Below the pieces are notes generated by a model that was not told where the DNA came from, ran no database searches, and worked only from the letters and a program-made list of their open reading frames with translations. The translations under genes and the position numbers were made by a program. Shown here piece after piece: positions 1-5,043 of a DNA stretch of 5,606 bases; position 1 is the first letter of the stretch; each line of letters starts with the position of its first letter. Where the stretch lies: the NCBI GenBank assembly GCA_028282625.1, contig JANQHP010000056.1, positions 1 through 5,606 of the forward strand, written 5' to 3'. Source of the stretch: Rickettsiales bacterium (GTDB lineage Bacteria > Pseudomonadota > Alphaproteobacteria > Rickettsiales > UBA8987).

Positions 1-1
1 T

Positions 2-727
2 ATGCCAGAAGTCATTATCAACGGGCCTGAGGGTCGTATTGAGGCACGTTACCACCATCAGGCGGAAAAAAGCCATGCACCCGCCGCCATTATTCTGCAC
101 CCGCACCCCAAACATGGCGGGACCATGAACAACAAGGTGACCTACCAAATGTTTAAAACCTTTGTGGACCAGGGTTTTTCGGTCCTGCGCTTTAATTTTC
201 GCGGGGTGGGTCGCTCGGAGGGCGTGTACGACAGTGGCGTGGGAGAGCTGAGTGACGCGGCCGCTGCGCTGGATTGGTTGCAGGCGCAAAATCCTGACGC
301 ATCCTCTTTTTGGGTGGGCGGTTTTTCTTTTGGCGCATGGCTGGCATTCCAACTCCTGATGCGCCGGCCGGAGCTTAAAGGCTTTATCACCGTTTCTCCT
401 CCAGCGAATATGTACGATTTTTCTTTCCTGGCGCCTTGCCCGCGCGGGGGCTTGATGCTGCAGGGTACCCAGGATAGCGTGGTGAGCGAGGAATCCGTGG
501 CGTCTCTCGCGGCCAAATTGCATCAGCAAAAACATATTGAAGTGGCGTACCGATCGGTGGAAGGGGCGGACCATTTTTTCCGTGAGCATATGGAGGAAAT
601 GATCGACCATATGGTAGCTTACCTAGAGGAACATCGGGAAGATATCCACGAGTTTAATCCTATCCGGACGGACAGAAAACGCCGCCCGCAAGAGGCCGAG
701 GCACTCCCGTTGTCTGAGGAAGCGTAA
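2..727 (+). CDS. Alpha/beta hydrolase, COG2945-like (241 aa)
   Basis: Probable cytoplasmic serine hydrolase of the alpha/beta-hydrolase fold; the substrate is unknown. Visible landmarks in order are an HPHP motif at residues 33-36 followed by GGTMNNK (39-45), the strand/turn FNFRGVGRSEG (64-74), the nucleophile elbow GGFSFGAW (106-113) with Ser109 as predicted nucleophile, GTQD (155-158) with Asp158 as the likely acid, and GADHFF (188-193) with His191 as the likely base, so the triad looks complete. No signal peptide or membrane segment is seen. The ATG lies one base into the window, so its ribosome-binding site and promoter cannot be seen, but the MPEVIINGPEGR opening resembles family N-termini I remember from alphaproteobacteria. 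The last 22 or so residues form a charged tail (…RTDRKRRPQEAEAL…) that overlaps the convergent anmK gene by 68 bp. The fold assignment is secure; any specific esterase or peptidase activity would be a guess. Confidence 0.9.
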   Translation: MPEVIINGPEGRIEARYHHQAEKSHAPAAIILHPHPKHGGTMNNKVTYQMFKTFVDQGFSVLRFNFRGVGRSEGVYDSGVGELSDAAAALDWLQAQNPDASSFWVGGFSFGAWLAFQLLMRRPELKGFITVSPPANMYDFSFLAPCPRGGLMLQGTQDSVVSEESVASLAAKLHQQKHIEVAYRSVEGADHFFREHMEEMIDHMVAYLEEHREDIHEFNPIRTDRKRRPQEAEALPLSEEA

Positions 728-1745
728 GCGGCAATCTTTGCATATGGCGCACGGCCAAATACCCAAAGGCTTGCGCTTCTATCGCATCGGCATCTAAGCC
801 TAGCGCTTCCACCCGCTTTAGCTCACCCGGTACACGCGCGGCCAAGGCTTCCATCAAGGCCACATTATGCACGCCGCCGCCGGTCGCGTACCACACACGC
901 GGCAACACGGGCAGATGGTCGCAGGCACGCACAATCGCTTCAACGGTAAAGGCTTGCAGGCAGGCTAGCCCATCCTCCAGGTTGAATCCTTCGAGGCCAG
1001 GCGTAGCAAAAGCGTTGCGATCCAGCGATTTGGGCGGCGTTTGCGCAAAAAAGGGATCGGCCATCCATTGTGTCACTAAGTCAGCATCCACCGTGCCGCG
1101 TGCCGCAAGCTTCCCATCCGTATCATAAGGCGCGCCGGTATGCGCTGCCATCCAGTCGTCCATGAGCGCGTTGCCCGGTCCTGTATCAAATGCGAGGATG
1201 GCATCTTCCTTCGCTTCCTGCTGGCCTACCCAGGTCAGGTTCGCCACGCCACCAATATTGAGAAACACCGCCGGGTAGGCGGTTTGCTTGGACCGCAGCA
1301 CCGCCCGGTGAAACAGCGGCGCCAGCGGCGCGCCTTGCCCGCCATGCGCCAGATCCGCCTGGCGAAACTGGTAGACCACATCGATGCCTGTTTCCTTTGC
1401 GAGCAACGCGCCATCTCCTGCCTGCACGCTCGTTCCCTGCGTAGGATCATGCCAGATCGTTTGGCCGTGAAACCCTATCACATCCACATCGTCTGCTTCC
1501 ATGTTCGCTGCTTCAAGCAAAGCTTGCACCGCGTTGGCGTGCCACAGGGTCAAAGCACGCTCGGTGCTTGCATCACACACGCCTTGCTCCAGCGCCTTGC
1601 GCAGGCGCGCGCGTATGGCATCATCGTAAGGAAGCGTGAGCCACGCGCCACACGCAAGCATGTTTTGACCGTCTGTGGTGATGAGGGCGGCGTCCACCCC
1701 ATCAAGCGAAGTGCCGCTCATCAACCCAATCGCCACAACCGACAT
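660..1745 (-). CDS. anmK: Anhydro-N-acetylmuramic acid kinase AnmK
   Basis: AnmK is a cytosolic enzyme of peptidoglycan recycling. It opens the 1,6-anhydro ring of anhydro-MurNAc and phosphorylates it with ATP to give MurNAc-6-phosphate. At 361 aa this protein has the usual family length and carries the family motifs: GLMSGTSLDGVD at residues 7-18 (phosphate binding), GFHGQT (91-96), DLAHGGQGAPLAP (131-143), NIGGVANL (163-170), FDTGPGN (186-192) with Asp187 the predicted catalytic base, PPKSLDRN (237-244), TGGGVHN (288-294), EAQAFGYLA (323-331) and the C-terminal TTGVPRPLAGG (345-355). It therefore looks intact. The ATG lies 12 bp after the stop of the upstream HPt gene. The only SD-like sequence (TAAGG) overlaps that stop, which suggests translational coupling. 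The 3' end overlaps the convergent hydrolase gene, and the overlap includes conserved residues, so this end is real. No terminator is visible downstream. Confidence 0.96.
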   Translation of the reverse strand: MSVVAIGLMSGTSLDGVDAALITTDGQNMLACGAWLTLPYDDAIRARLRKALEQGVCDASTERALTLWHANAVQALLEAANMEADDVDVIGFHGQTIWHDPTQGTSVQAGDGALLAKETGIDVVYQFRQADLAHGGQGAPLAPLFHRAVLRSKQTAYPAVFLNIGGVANLTWVGQQEAKEDAILAFDTGPGNALMDDWMAAHTGAPYDTDGKLAARGTVDADLVTQWMADPFFAQTPPKSLDRNAFATPGLEGFNLEDGLACLQAFTVEAIVRACDHLPVLPRVWYATGGGVHNVALMEALAARVPGELKRVEALGLDADAIEAQAFGYLAVRHMQRLPLTLPQTTGVPRPLAGGVFCPSG

Positions 1746-1757
1746 GGCAATCGGGCC

Positions 1758-2138
1758 TTAACCCATCATGCGCTGCAGAAGAGGCTCTAGCGTCACGAGT
1801 TCCTGCTTCGCGGCTTCAAGCTGCGCGGCAATGGCAGGCCCTGTGATCTCCGCCCCGCCGCTTTCTTCCAAGGCCCGCATAATCTCCGACATGCGCATGG
1901 CGCCCACCTGCGCACTCGCGGATTTCAGCGAATGGGATTGCCGCACGAGCAGTTCCGCATCTGATTGTGCCACCGCATGGTCCAGCTGCTTCAACACTTC
2001 GGCCGCCATATCCAGATATTGCTGCATCAGCATCGCAAACTGGTCGGGCATTAAGTCCTGCAATTGGGTGGCAATCTCTTGGTCTAAAGAAGGGGCAGAA
2101 GAAGTATGCGGAGTCGTCATATCAAGGGTCATCGTCAC
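1758..2138 (-). CDS. Stand-alone HPt (histidine phosphotransfer) domain protein
   Basis: Small cytoplasmic phosphorelay protein of 126 aa, mostly helical. An HPt domain accepts a phosphoryl group from a response-regulator receiver domain and passes it on. The diagnostic HPt core, RQSHSLKSASAQVGA, spans residues 66-80 and includes the predicted phospho-acceptor His69 and the following Lys72. Preceding helices (about 22-60) and following helices (about 82-125) complete a four-helix bundle; no kinase, receiver or membrane part is attached. The assigned start is GTG at 2138, with AAAGGTG about 9 bases upstream. An ATG two codons later (2132) is a close alternative, and one at 2120 is less likely because it has no SD. 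It sits 12 bp upstream of anmK and probably shares its transcript. Its kinase and regulator partners are not in the window, so the pathway is unknown. Confidence 0.88.
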   Translation of the reverse strand: MTMTLDMTTPHTSSAPSLDQEIATQLQDLMPDQFAMLMQQYLDMAAEVLKQLDHAVAQSDAELLVRQSHSLKSASAQVGAMRMSEIMRALEESGGAEITGPAIAAQLEAAKQELVTLEPLLQRMMG

Positions 2139-2280
2139 CTGGCGTTACACCTTTCAAGAGATAGCACCTTGCAGTCACAAATCAATGTTTTTTACCGCCC
2201 TCGCGCAGAAAAGAGTGCTTAAAGCTGCAACGTCACGGGTCCCTGTTGCCTGCTGCTTTTTACTTCAGAAGCTTTGGGCC

Positions 2281-2306
2281 TTACCACTGGTAGCTACCAC
2301 TGGTAG
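2281..2306. repeat. Two tandem 13-bp palindromes at the lipoprotein-gene stop
   Basis: TTACCACTGGTAG (2281-2293) is followed directly by CTACCACTGGTAG (2294-2306), 12 of 13 bases identical. Each unit is itself a palindrome or near-palindrome (CTACCA-C-TGGTAG), so the 26 bp can fold as two small hairpins or one long imperfect one. The second unit contains the stop codon of the lipoprotein-like gene. The unit immediately after the stop would supply the same Gln-Trp-stop ending, so the duplication is neutral for the protein. Confidence 0.8.
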
Positions 2307-2755
2307 TAGCGTGCAGGGTCTGCCTCAAGCAAGGCAGAAGAAAAACGGCCATCTTTGTTGGGTGCAGCTTGCGCAATAATGGCGCGGTCCACGGCAAGAT
2401 TGGCCGCCGGCACATAAGGTGGTACAACCGATTGGGCCTGCGCCACACGCGTGGAAGGAGCCACCGTGCGCGGCTGCACGCTCACGCGCGAGCTGCCACT
2501 TCCAATGGGAGGGCACGCCCCGCTTTTGCCTTCAATATAATTACGGTAACAAGGCGACCAGTTCTGCCGTTCCCACAGGCAAGGGCCGCTGCGACACACG
2601 CCAGCCACATACCCACCTTTACCATATACCATCGATCCGGCCATTTTATCCATGCCGGCCGCCACACCTTCACAAGCGGTGGTGCCGACCAACAGTAGCA
2701 GCAGCGTCACCGCCAACGTGGCCTGACGCGTAACATTGTGCATCTTATACAACAT
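2294..2755 (-). CDS. Small exported, probably lipoprotein-like protein, function unknown
   Basis: I do not recognise the family of this 153-aa protein. The N-terminus looks like an export signal: a short basic n-region with Arg10, a hydrophobic core (about residues 12-24, rich in Leu and Val), then GTTAC ending at Cys28. That Cys could be the lipidated residue of a lipobox, but Thr at -3 is unusual, so cleavage by signal peptidase I is an alternative. The mature part has four further cysteines (54, 59, 69, 81) in a Gly/Trp/Tyr-rich segment, which may form disulfides in the periplasm. A low-complexity Ser/Pro/Val/Ala stretch (about 85-120) follows, and the protein ends in YYQW. The ATG at 2755 has AGGGGA 5 bases upstream; Met5 is a weaker alternative. 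The cell-envelope location is inferred. The gene has its own candidate promoter and lies upstream of the HPt-anmK pair, separated by 155 bp in which I see no convincing promoter or terminator. Confidence 0.72.
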   Translation of the reverse strand: MLYKMHNVTRQATLAVTLLLLLVGTTACEGVAAGMDKMAGSMVYGKGGYVAGVCRSGPCLWERQNWSPCYRNYIEGKSGACPPIGSGSSRVSVQPRTVAPSTRVAQAQSVVPPYVPAANLAVDRAIIAQAAPNKDGRFSSALLEADPARYYQW

Positions 2756-2784
2756 GATTTTCCCCTATGTGCTCACCCATGTAA

Positions 2785-2805
2785 AAAGGGACTATTATCC
2801 CCTTT
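2785..2805 (-). promoter_or_regulatory. Leader hairpin before the lipoprotein-like gene
   Basis: On the minus strand AAAGGG, a 9-base loop and CCCTTT form a 6-bp stem followed by two more T residues. It would sit at the extreme 5' end of the transcript from the candidate promoter at 2813-2840, about 20 bases before the ribosome-binding site. It could stabilise the mRNA or act as a weak attenuator. The short stem keeps this tentative. Confidence 0.35.
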
Positions 2806-2812
2806 CAAACGC

Positions 2813-2840
2813 CTTATAACACGCCACTTATAAAATGCAA
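2813..2840 (-). promoter_or_regulatory. Candidate sigma-70 promoter of the lipoprotein-like gene
   Basis: Reading the minus strand, TTGCAT (2840-2835) is separated by 16 bases from TATAAG (2818-2813). Initiation near 2806 would give a leader of about 50 nt up to the ATG at 2755. The surroundings are AT-rich, so similar boxes can arise by chance; this is the best-spaced pair I found. Confidence 0.35.
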
Positions 2841-3040
2841 CAACAATTTTAAAGCTTTGGAATATTAAATAGAACCAATAGGGTGCAATTATGCATCTTT
2901 TGATGTATTTTTTGCAACAAAGAAATTTCACCAAACTATTGATATATAATGGTGTTTTTGTATGTGTGTTTTTAGGTCAACCTACAGGGGCCACTGTGAC
3001 CCCATCTCATTCAAAAAATTTTATAATAATGGTATTATTG
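2841..3040. other. AT-rich intergenic stretch without a gene
   Basis: This is the core of a 333-bp gap (2756-3088) between two minus-strand genes. It is clearly richer in A and T than the genes and contains no credible ORF. Visible structure includes a bulged hairpin at 2975-3001 (GGTC and ACAG pairing with CTGT and GACC), an isolated TATAAT at 2945-2950 on the plus strand without a matching -35 box, and a small AATAAT/ATTATT hairpin at 3025-3039. It probably combines the 3' end of the upstream gene with control DNA of the downstream gene; a small RNA is possible but unsupported. Confidence 0.5.
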
Positions 3041-3094
3041 TTTTTAGCCTGTGTACAACTTGCTTAATGGGCTAAAAATGCTTGCTTTTTAGCC
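3041..3094 (-). terminator. Stop-overlapping hairpin with alternative pairing
   Basis: On the minus strand GGCTAAAAA (3094-3086), a 7-base loop and TTTTTAGCC (3078-3070) form a perfect 9-bp stem that includes the stop codon of the YfcH-like gene. A second copy of GGCTAAAAA follows at 3049-3041 and can pair with the same middle arm instead. No U-tract directly follows the first hairpin; AU-rich sequence and a run of T residues come further downstream (around 3023-3012). It may be a 3' end or stabilising structure rather than a classical intrinsic terminator. Confidence 0.45.
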
Positions 3095-4015
3095 GACCAG
3101 TGCGGCCAGTGCTTTTTTTAAGGATGGGTAGCGAAAGACATAGCCACTTTGGGCGGCAACCGAGGGTTCCACGCACTGCCCTTTGAGCAACAGCGCCTCC
3201 GCCGTTTCACCAAACAACAGCCGGAGTACCCAGCCGGGCATCCGAAGGAGGGCAGGGCGGTGCAGCGCCTCCGCCAGCGTCTTGGCAAATGCTGCGTTTC
3301 GCACCGGTTCAGGTGCGGTAAGATTGATCGGGCCGCGGAGGTTTTCCTGCGCGATGAGATGCTGGATCAACCCGACCACATCCTCTATATGCACCCAGGA
3401 CATCCATTGATCCCCGGCACCCATTGGACCGCCAAGCCCCATCTTAAATGGCGGCAGCATCTGCTTTAGGGCACCTCCCTTGGTGCTTAACACAATGCCG
3501 GTACGAAGCAGGCACACCCGCACGCCCACATCCTCGGCTTGCCGGGCGCAGGCTTCCCATGCGGCGCACAGATGCTGCGCAAAATCCTCGCTTGCAGGCA
3601 GCGTTTCTTCGGTAAAACGTTCAGAAAGAGAGGTGCCATAACACCCGATCGCCGAGCCGCTTATCAGTAGCGAGGGCTTCTTCTTGGCCTGCGCCATATA
3701 GGCCACCAGCGCCTCGGTGATCCCGATACGGCTGTGGTAGATGGCATCCTTTTTCTTCTGCGTCCAGCGCCCAGGGGAGAGCGGTTCTCCGGCCAGATTG
3801 ATCACAATGTCGTAGCCTTCGCCCGCCTGGTCCAGGCTTTCTATCCACCGGATAGAGGAGGGTGGATGGTTGGCATGGGGGTGGGTCGCGTGGTAGCAAC
3901 GCTTCGCGCGCGCCGCGTCACGGGTCAAGATTGTCAAGGCGTGGCCTTCTTGCAGCAGGACATCGCTCACCGCCTGCCCGATCAGCCCGGTCCCACCTGT
4001 GAGTAAAAACTGCAT
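3089..4015 (-). CDS. TIGR01777/YfcH-type NAD(P)-binding epimerase-like protein
   Basis: Member of the extended short-chain dehydrogenase/epimerase superfamily, TIGR01777 (E. coli YfcH-like) branch; the physiological substrate of this branch is not established. The 308-aa protein starts at once with a Rossmann strand and the dinucleotide-binding motif LTGGTGLIG (residues 5-13). It continues with VINLAGEP (71-78), SGSAIGCYG (119-127; Ser119 or Ser121 and Tyr126 fit the usual catalytic region), LRTGIVL (170-176), MSWVHIEDVVG (205-215), and a C-terminal segment (about 258-304, PGWVLRLLFGE…) typical of the DUF1731 tail. The frame stays open upstream to 4129. The ATG at 4015 was chosen because the Rossmann strand follows it directly, AGG lies about 10 bases upstream, and a promoter-like pair lies inside the upstream extension. 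An upstream start would add 38 low-complexity residues. It is transcribed alone, because a strong terminator lies just upstream. Confidence 0.92.
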   Translation of the reverse strand: MQFLLTGGTGLIGQAVSDVLLQEGHALTILTRDAARAKRCYHATHPHANHPPSSIRWIESLDQAGEGYDIVINLAGEPLSPGRWTQKKKDAIYHSRIGITEALVAYMAQAKKKPSLLISGSAIGCYGTSLSERFTEETLPASEDFAQHLCAAWEACARQAEDVGVRVCLLRTGIVLSTKGGALKQMLPPFKMGLGGPMGAGDQWMSWVHIEDVVGLIQHLIAQENLRGPINLTAPEPVRNAAFAKTLAEALHRPALLRMPGWVLRLLFGETAEALLLKGQCVEPSVAAQSGYVFRYPSLKKALAALVG

Positions 4016-4052
4016 GCTATTTTTGCCTGTCTTTATAGGATCCATTACCGGC

Positions 4053-4081
4053 AGCATACCCGGCCACACCGACCGAGTCGA
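4053..4081 (-). promoter_or_regulatory. Candidate promoter of the YfcH-like gene
   Basis: On the minus strand TCGACT (4081-4076), a 17-base spacer and TATGCT (4058-4053) each match four of six sigma-70 consensus bases. Initiation near 4046 would leave a leader of about 30 nt before the ATG at 4015. A promoter is expected here because the terminator at 4132-4174 should block read-through from the gene upstream. A TATAAA at about 4034-4039 is another possible -10 box but has no good -35 partner. Confidence 0.35.
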
Positions 4082-4131
4082 GGGTTGTGTGGCTGTTTCA
4101 TTGGGGTGGAGAAATGTGGGTGTGTGCATGT

Positions 4132-4174
4132 AAAAAAAAACCGGTCTCTCGTGTGGAGAGAACCGGTTTTTTTT
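4132..4174 (-). terminator. Strong symmetrical rho-independent terminator
   Basis: A run of nine A residues is followed by CCGGT-CTCTC, a GTGTG loop, GAGAG, one bulged A, then ACCGGT and eight T residues. The stem is about 11 bp of GC-rich pairs extended by A-T pairs, and an A-tract/T-tract flanks both sides, so it can act in either direction. It begins 10 bp after the stop of the minus-strand coiled-coil gene and is evidently that gene's terminator. No plus-strand gene leads into it. Confidence 0.93.
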
Positions 4175-4184
4175 GACAGTCGAG

Positions 4185-4694
4185 TTAATATTCCCTCACA
4201 TAGGGGGCGTGAAAATAAAAGTTCCCTATGTAACTGCTCAAAACTGGGTGGTGGACCACATAGGCGATGTGAAGCTGTTTAACTTCTCCGCTAAATCCAT
4301 GCCACGTGCTTGGCCAGGGACAACCCACACCCATTTCGACGAAGGACGCAAAAGAGTTGAGATTTTCTGGATGCTCCATAAAAAAGACATTGCGTGGACA
4401 TCGACTTCTCCATCTTCTCTTTTTTGCGTCTTCTTCCTCCTTCCATCTTCCGGATTCAAAGAACTTTACCGCTCTGCGGTACAGTTCATTAAGCGCTCGT
4501 GCAAGTTCTTCGGAGGCACCTTGGCACCTTAGCTGATATGCCTTTTTCAGAGCATCCAGGTGGGTTTGTGTTTCCTCGGAGACAGGCTTCGGAAGTTTTT
4601 GTTGCAGCGTGCGCACCGTGGTTTCCAAGTCTTCGACTCTCTTTTGCAGGAGAGCGATGATTTCTTTGTTGCTGGGTTTCTTCGACTTTGACAT
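4185..4694 (-). CDS. Small coiled-coil protein of unknown function (169 aa)
   Basis: I do not recognise this protein. The start at 4694 is well supported: AAGGAG lies 7 bases before the ATG, and the N-terminus MSKSKKPSNKE is soluble and basic. Residues 10-35 (EIIALLQKRVEDLETTVRTLQQK) show Leu/Ile/Val heptad spacing typical of a coiled coil. A second helical, charged part (about 38-95) ends in a Glu/Lys/Arg cluster (KEEEDAKKRR, 85-94). The C-terminal third (about 100-169) differs in character, with many aromatic and His residues (HPENLNSFASFVE, CPWPSTWHGF, FHAPYVREY), and holds two similar segments 20 residues apart (LHIAYVV, FHAPYVR). No signal peptide or membrane segment is seen. The stop is followed after 10 bp by a strong terminator, which supports this reading frame to its end. 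An A6 run near residues 91-92 leaves open a frameshift that joins unrelated sequence. Oligomerisation or nucleic-acid binding would be speculation. Confidence 0.72.
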   Translation of the reverse strand: MSKSKKPSNKEIIALLQKRVEDLETTVRTLQQKLPKPVSEETQTHLDALKKAYQLRCQGASEELARALNELYRRAVKFFESGRWKEEEDAKKRRWRSRCPRNVFFMEHPENLNSFASFVEMGVGCPWPSTWHGFSGEVKQLHIAYVVHHPVLSSYIGNFYFHAPYVREY

Positions 4695-4701
4695 GTAGTT
4701 G

Positions 4702-4707
4702 CTCCTT
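4702..4707 (-). promoter_or_regulatory. Ribosome-binding site that fixes the coiled-coil gene start
   Basis: AAGGAG on the minus strand lies 7 bases before the ATG at 4694. It rules in this start over an in-frame ATG at 4865 that falls within an intergenic repeat. The SD is the 3' arm of a possible 4-bp hairpin (CTCC-GAAGAA-GGAG), too weak on its own to suggest control. Confidence 0.8.
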
Positions 4708-4760
4708 CTTCGGAGTAGAGTCTCCCCAGGCGGCAAGGCGCGGGGATATATAAGGCAGGG

Positions 4761-4789
4761 TAAGAGTAGCGGATTGCTCTCTCTGTCAA
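4761..4789 (-). promoter_or_regulatory. Candidate promoter of the coiled-coil gene
   Basis: A perfect TTGACA (-35) lies at 4789-4784 on the minus strand. The -10 region is weak: CTCTTA at 17-base spacing (4766-4761) or TACTCT at 15-base spacing (4768-4763). Initiation would fall near 4754 and give a leader of about 60 nt. The perfect -35 box and the position make a promoter likely, but the exact -10 box is uncertain. Confidence 0.45.
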
Positions 4790-4859
4790 GATTTATTAAG
4801 CAGTTGTTAGAGTTTAGTCGTGAGAGTTGAGTTACACGTGGTAGGTGCTTTTCTTTCAT

Positions 4860-4942
4860 TGTCATTCCCGCGTAGGCGGGAATCTCTATTCCGGTTTCTT
4901 GAGGGTGTGGAGAGGGGGATTCCTGCGTTTGCCGGAATGACA
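4860..4942. repeat. Head-to-head pair of ATTCCC-N8-GGGAAT-type hairpins
   Basis: The first hairpin at 4864-4883 has the perfect 8-bp stem ATTCCCGC/GCGGGAAT with loop GTAG. The second at 4919-4938 is ATTCCTGC-GTTT-GCCGGAAT with one mismatch. They are flanked by TGTC on the left and GACA on the right, so the outer 27-bp arms (4860-4886 and 4916-4942) form an imperfect inverted repeat with 21 of 27 bases matching around a 29-bp centre. The unit fits the ATTCCC-N8-GGGAAT pattern described as dRS3 in Neisseria and, from memory, seen in many proteobacteria. It resembles a miniature non-autonomous element without coding capacity. No target-site duplication is evident. Confidence 0.75.
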
Positions 4943-4955
4943 GGGTTTTGTAGCG

Positions 4956-4986
4956 CTGGATACTGCGATTAAATCGCGGTATGACG
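4956..4986. repeat. Palindromic repeat centred on GCGATTAAATCGC
   Basis: The 23-bp near-palindrome at 4960-4982 has arms ATACTGCGATT and AATCGCGGTAT around a single A, with one T/G pair. It is bordered by CTGG on the left and GACG on the right. From memory, Rickettsiales-like genomes carry many repeats of the form CTGGATACCG…CGGTATGACG, and this looks like one copy. It is non-coding and lies 13 bp after the preceding hairpin pair. Confidence 0.65.
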
Positions 4987-4995
4987 GAGTTAACA

Positions 4996-5035
4996 ACACC
5001 CCCTCCCTAACCCTCCCCCCTCAAAGGGGGAGGGG
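4996..5035. repeat. C-rich/G-rich hairpin repeat
   Basis: CCCTCCCCC (5011-5019), a 6-base loop CTCAAA and GGGGGAGGG (5026-5034) form a perfect 9-bp stem, preceded by a second CCCCCTCCC run at 4999-5007. From memory this CCCTCCCTAACCCTCCCCC type occurs as a dispersed repeat in diverse proteobacteria. No T-run follows on either strand, so it is not a classical terminator. Confidence 0.7.
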
Positions 5036-5043
5036 ATAAAGGG

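Noticed and set aside
1140..1790. Plus-strand open frame of 216 codons opposite anmK
   Set aside because: It is an antisense shadow of a gene with complete AnmK motifs; the translation is Arg/His/Cys-rich with no recognisable domain.
2158..2185. TTGATT-N16-TATCTC promoter-like pair upstream of the HPt gene
   Set aside because: Its transcription start would fall on the ribosome-binding site of the GTG start, and the -10 match is poor.
2214..2266. Possible terminator between the lipoprotein-like and HPt genes (AAAGC…GCTTT arms)
   Set aside because: The stem needs mismatches and a large interior loop, and no proper U-tract follows on the minus strand.
4016..4129. In-frame extension of the YfcH-like protein by 38 residues
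   Set aside because: The Rossmann strand begins immediately after the ATG at 4015, the extra residues are not domain-like, and no SD precedes the upstream ATGs.
4173..4532. Plus-strand open frame of 119 codons opposite the coiled-coil gene
   Set aside because: It would start at TTG inside the terminator T-run with no SD, and the opposite strand has a much better gene with SD, -35 box and terminator.
4695..4865. In-frame N-terminal extension of the coiled-coil gene to an ATG at 4865
   Set aside because: It would run through the intergenic repeat and across the TTGACA and SD; the ATG at 4694 has an ideal SD.
4860..5035. CRISPR array
   Set aside because: The repeats differ from each other, are palindromic over their whole length, and are not separated by regular spacers.
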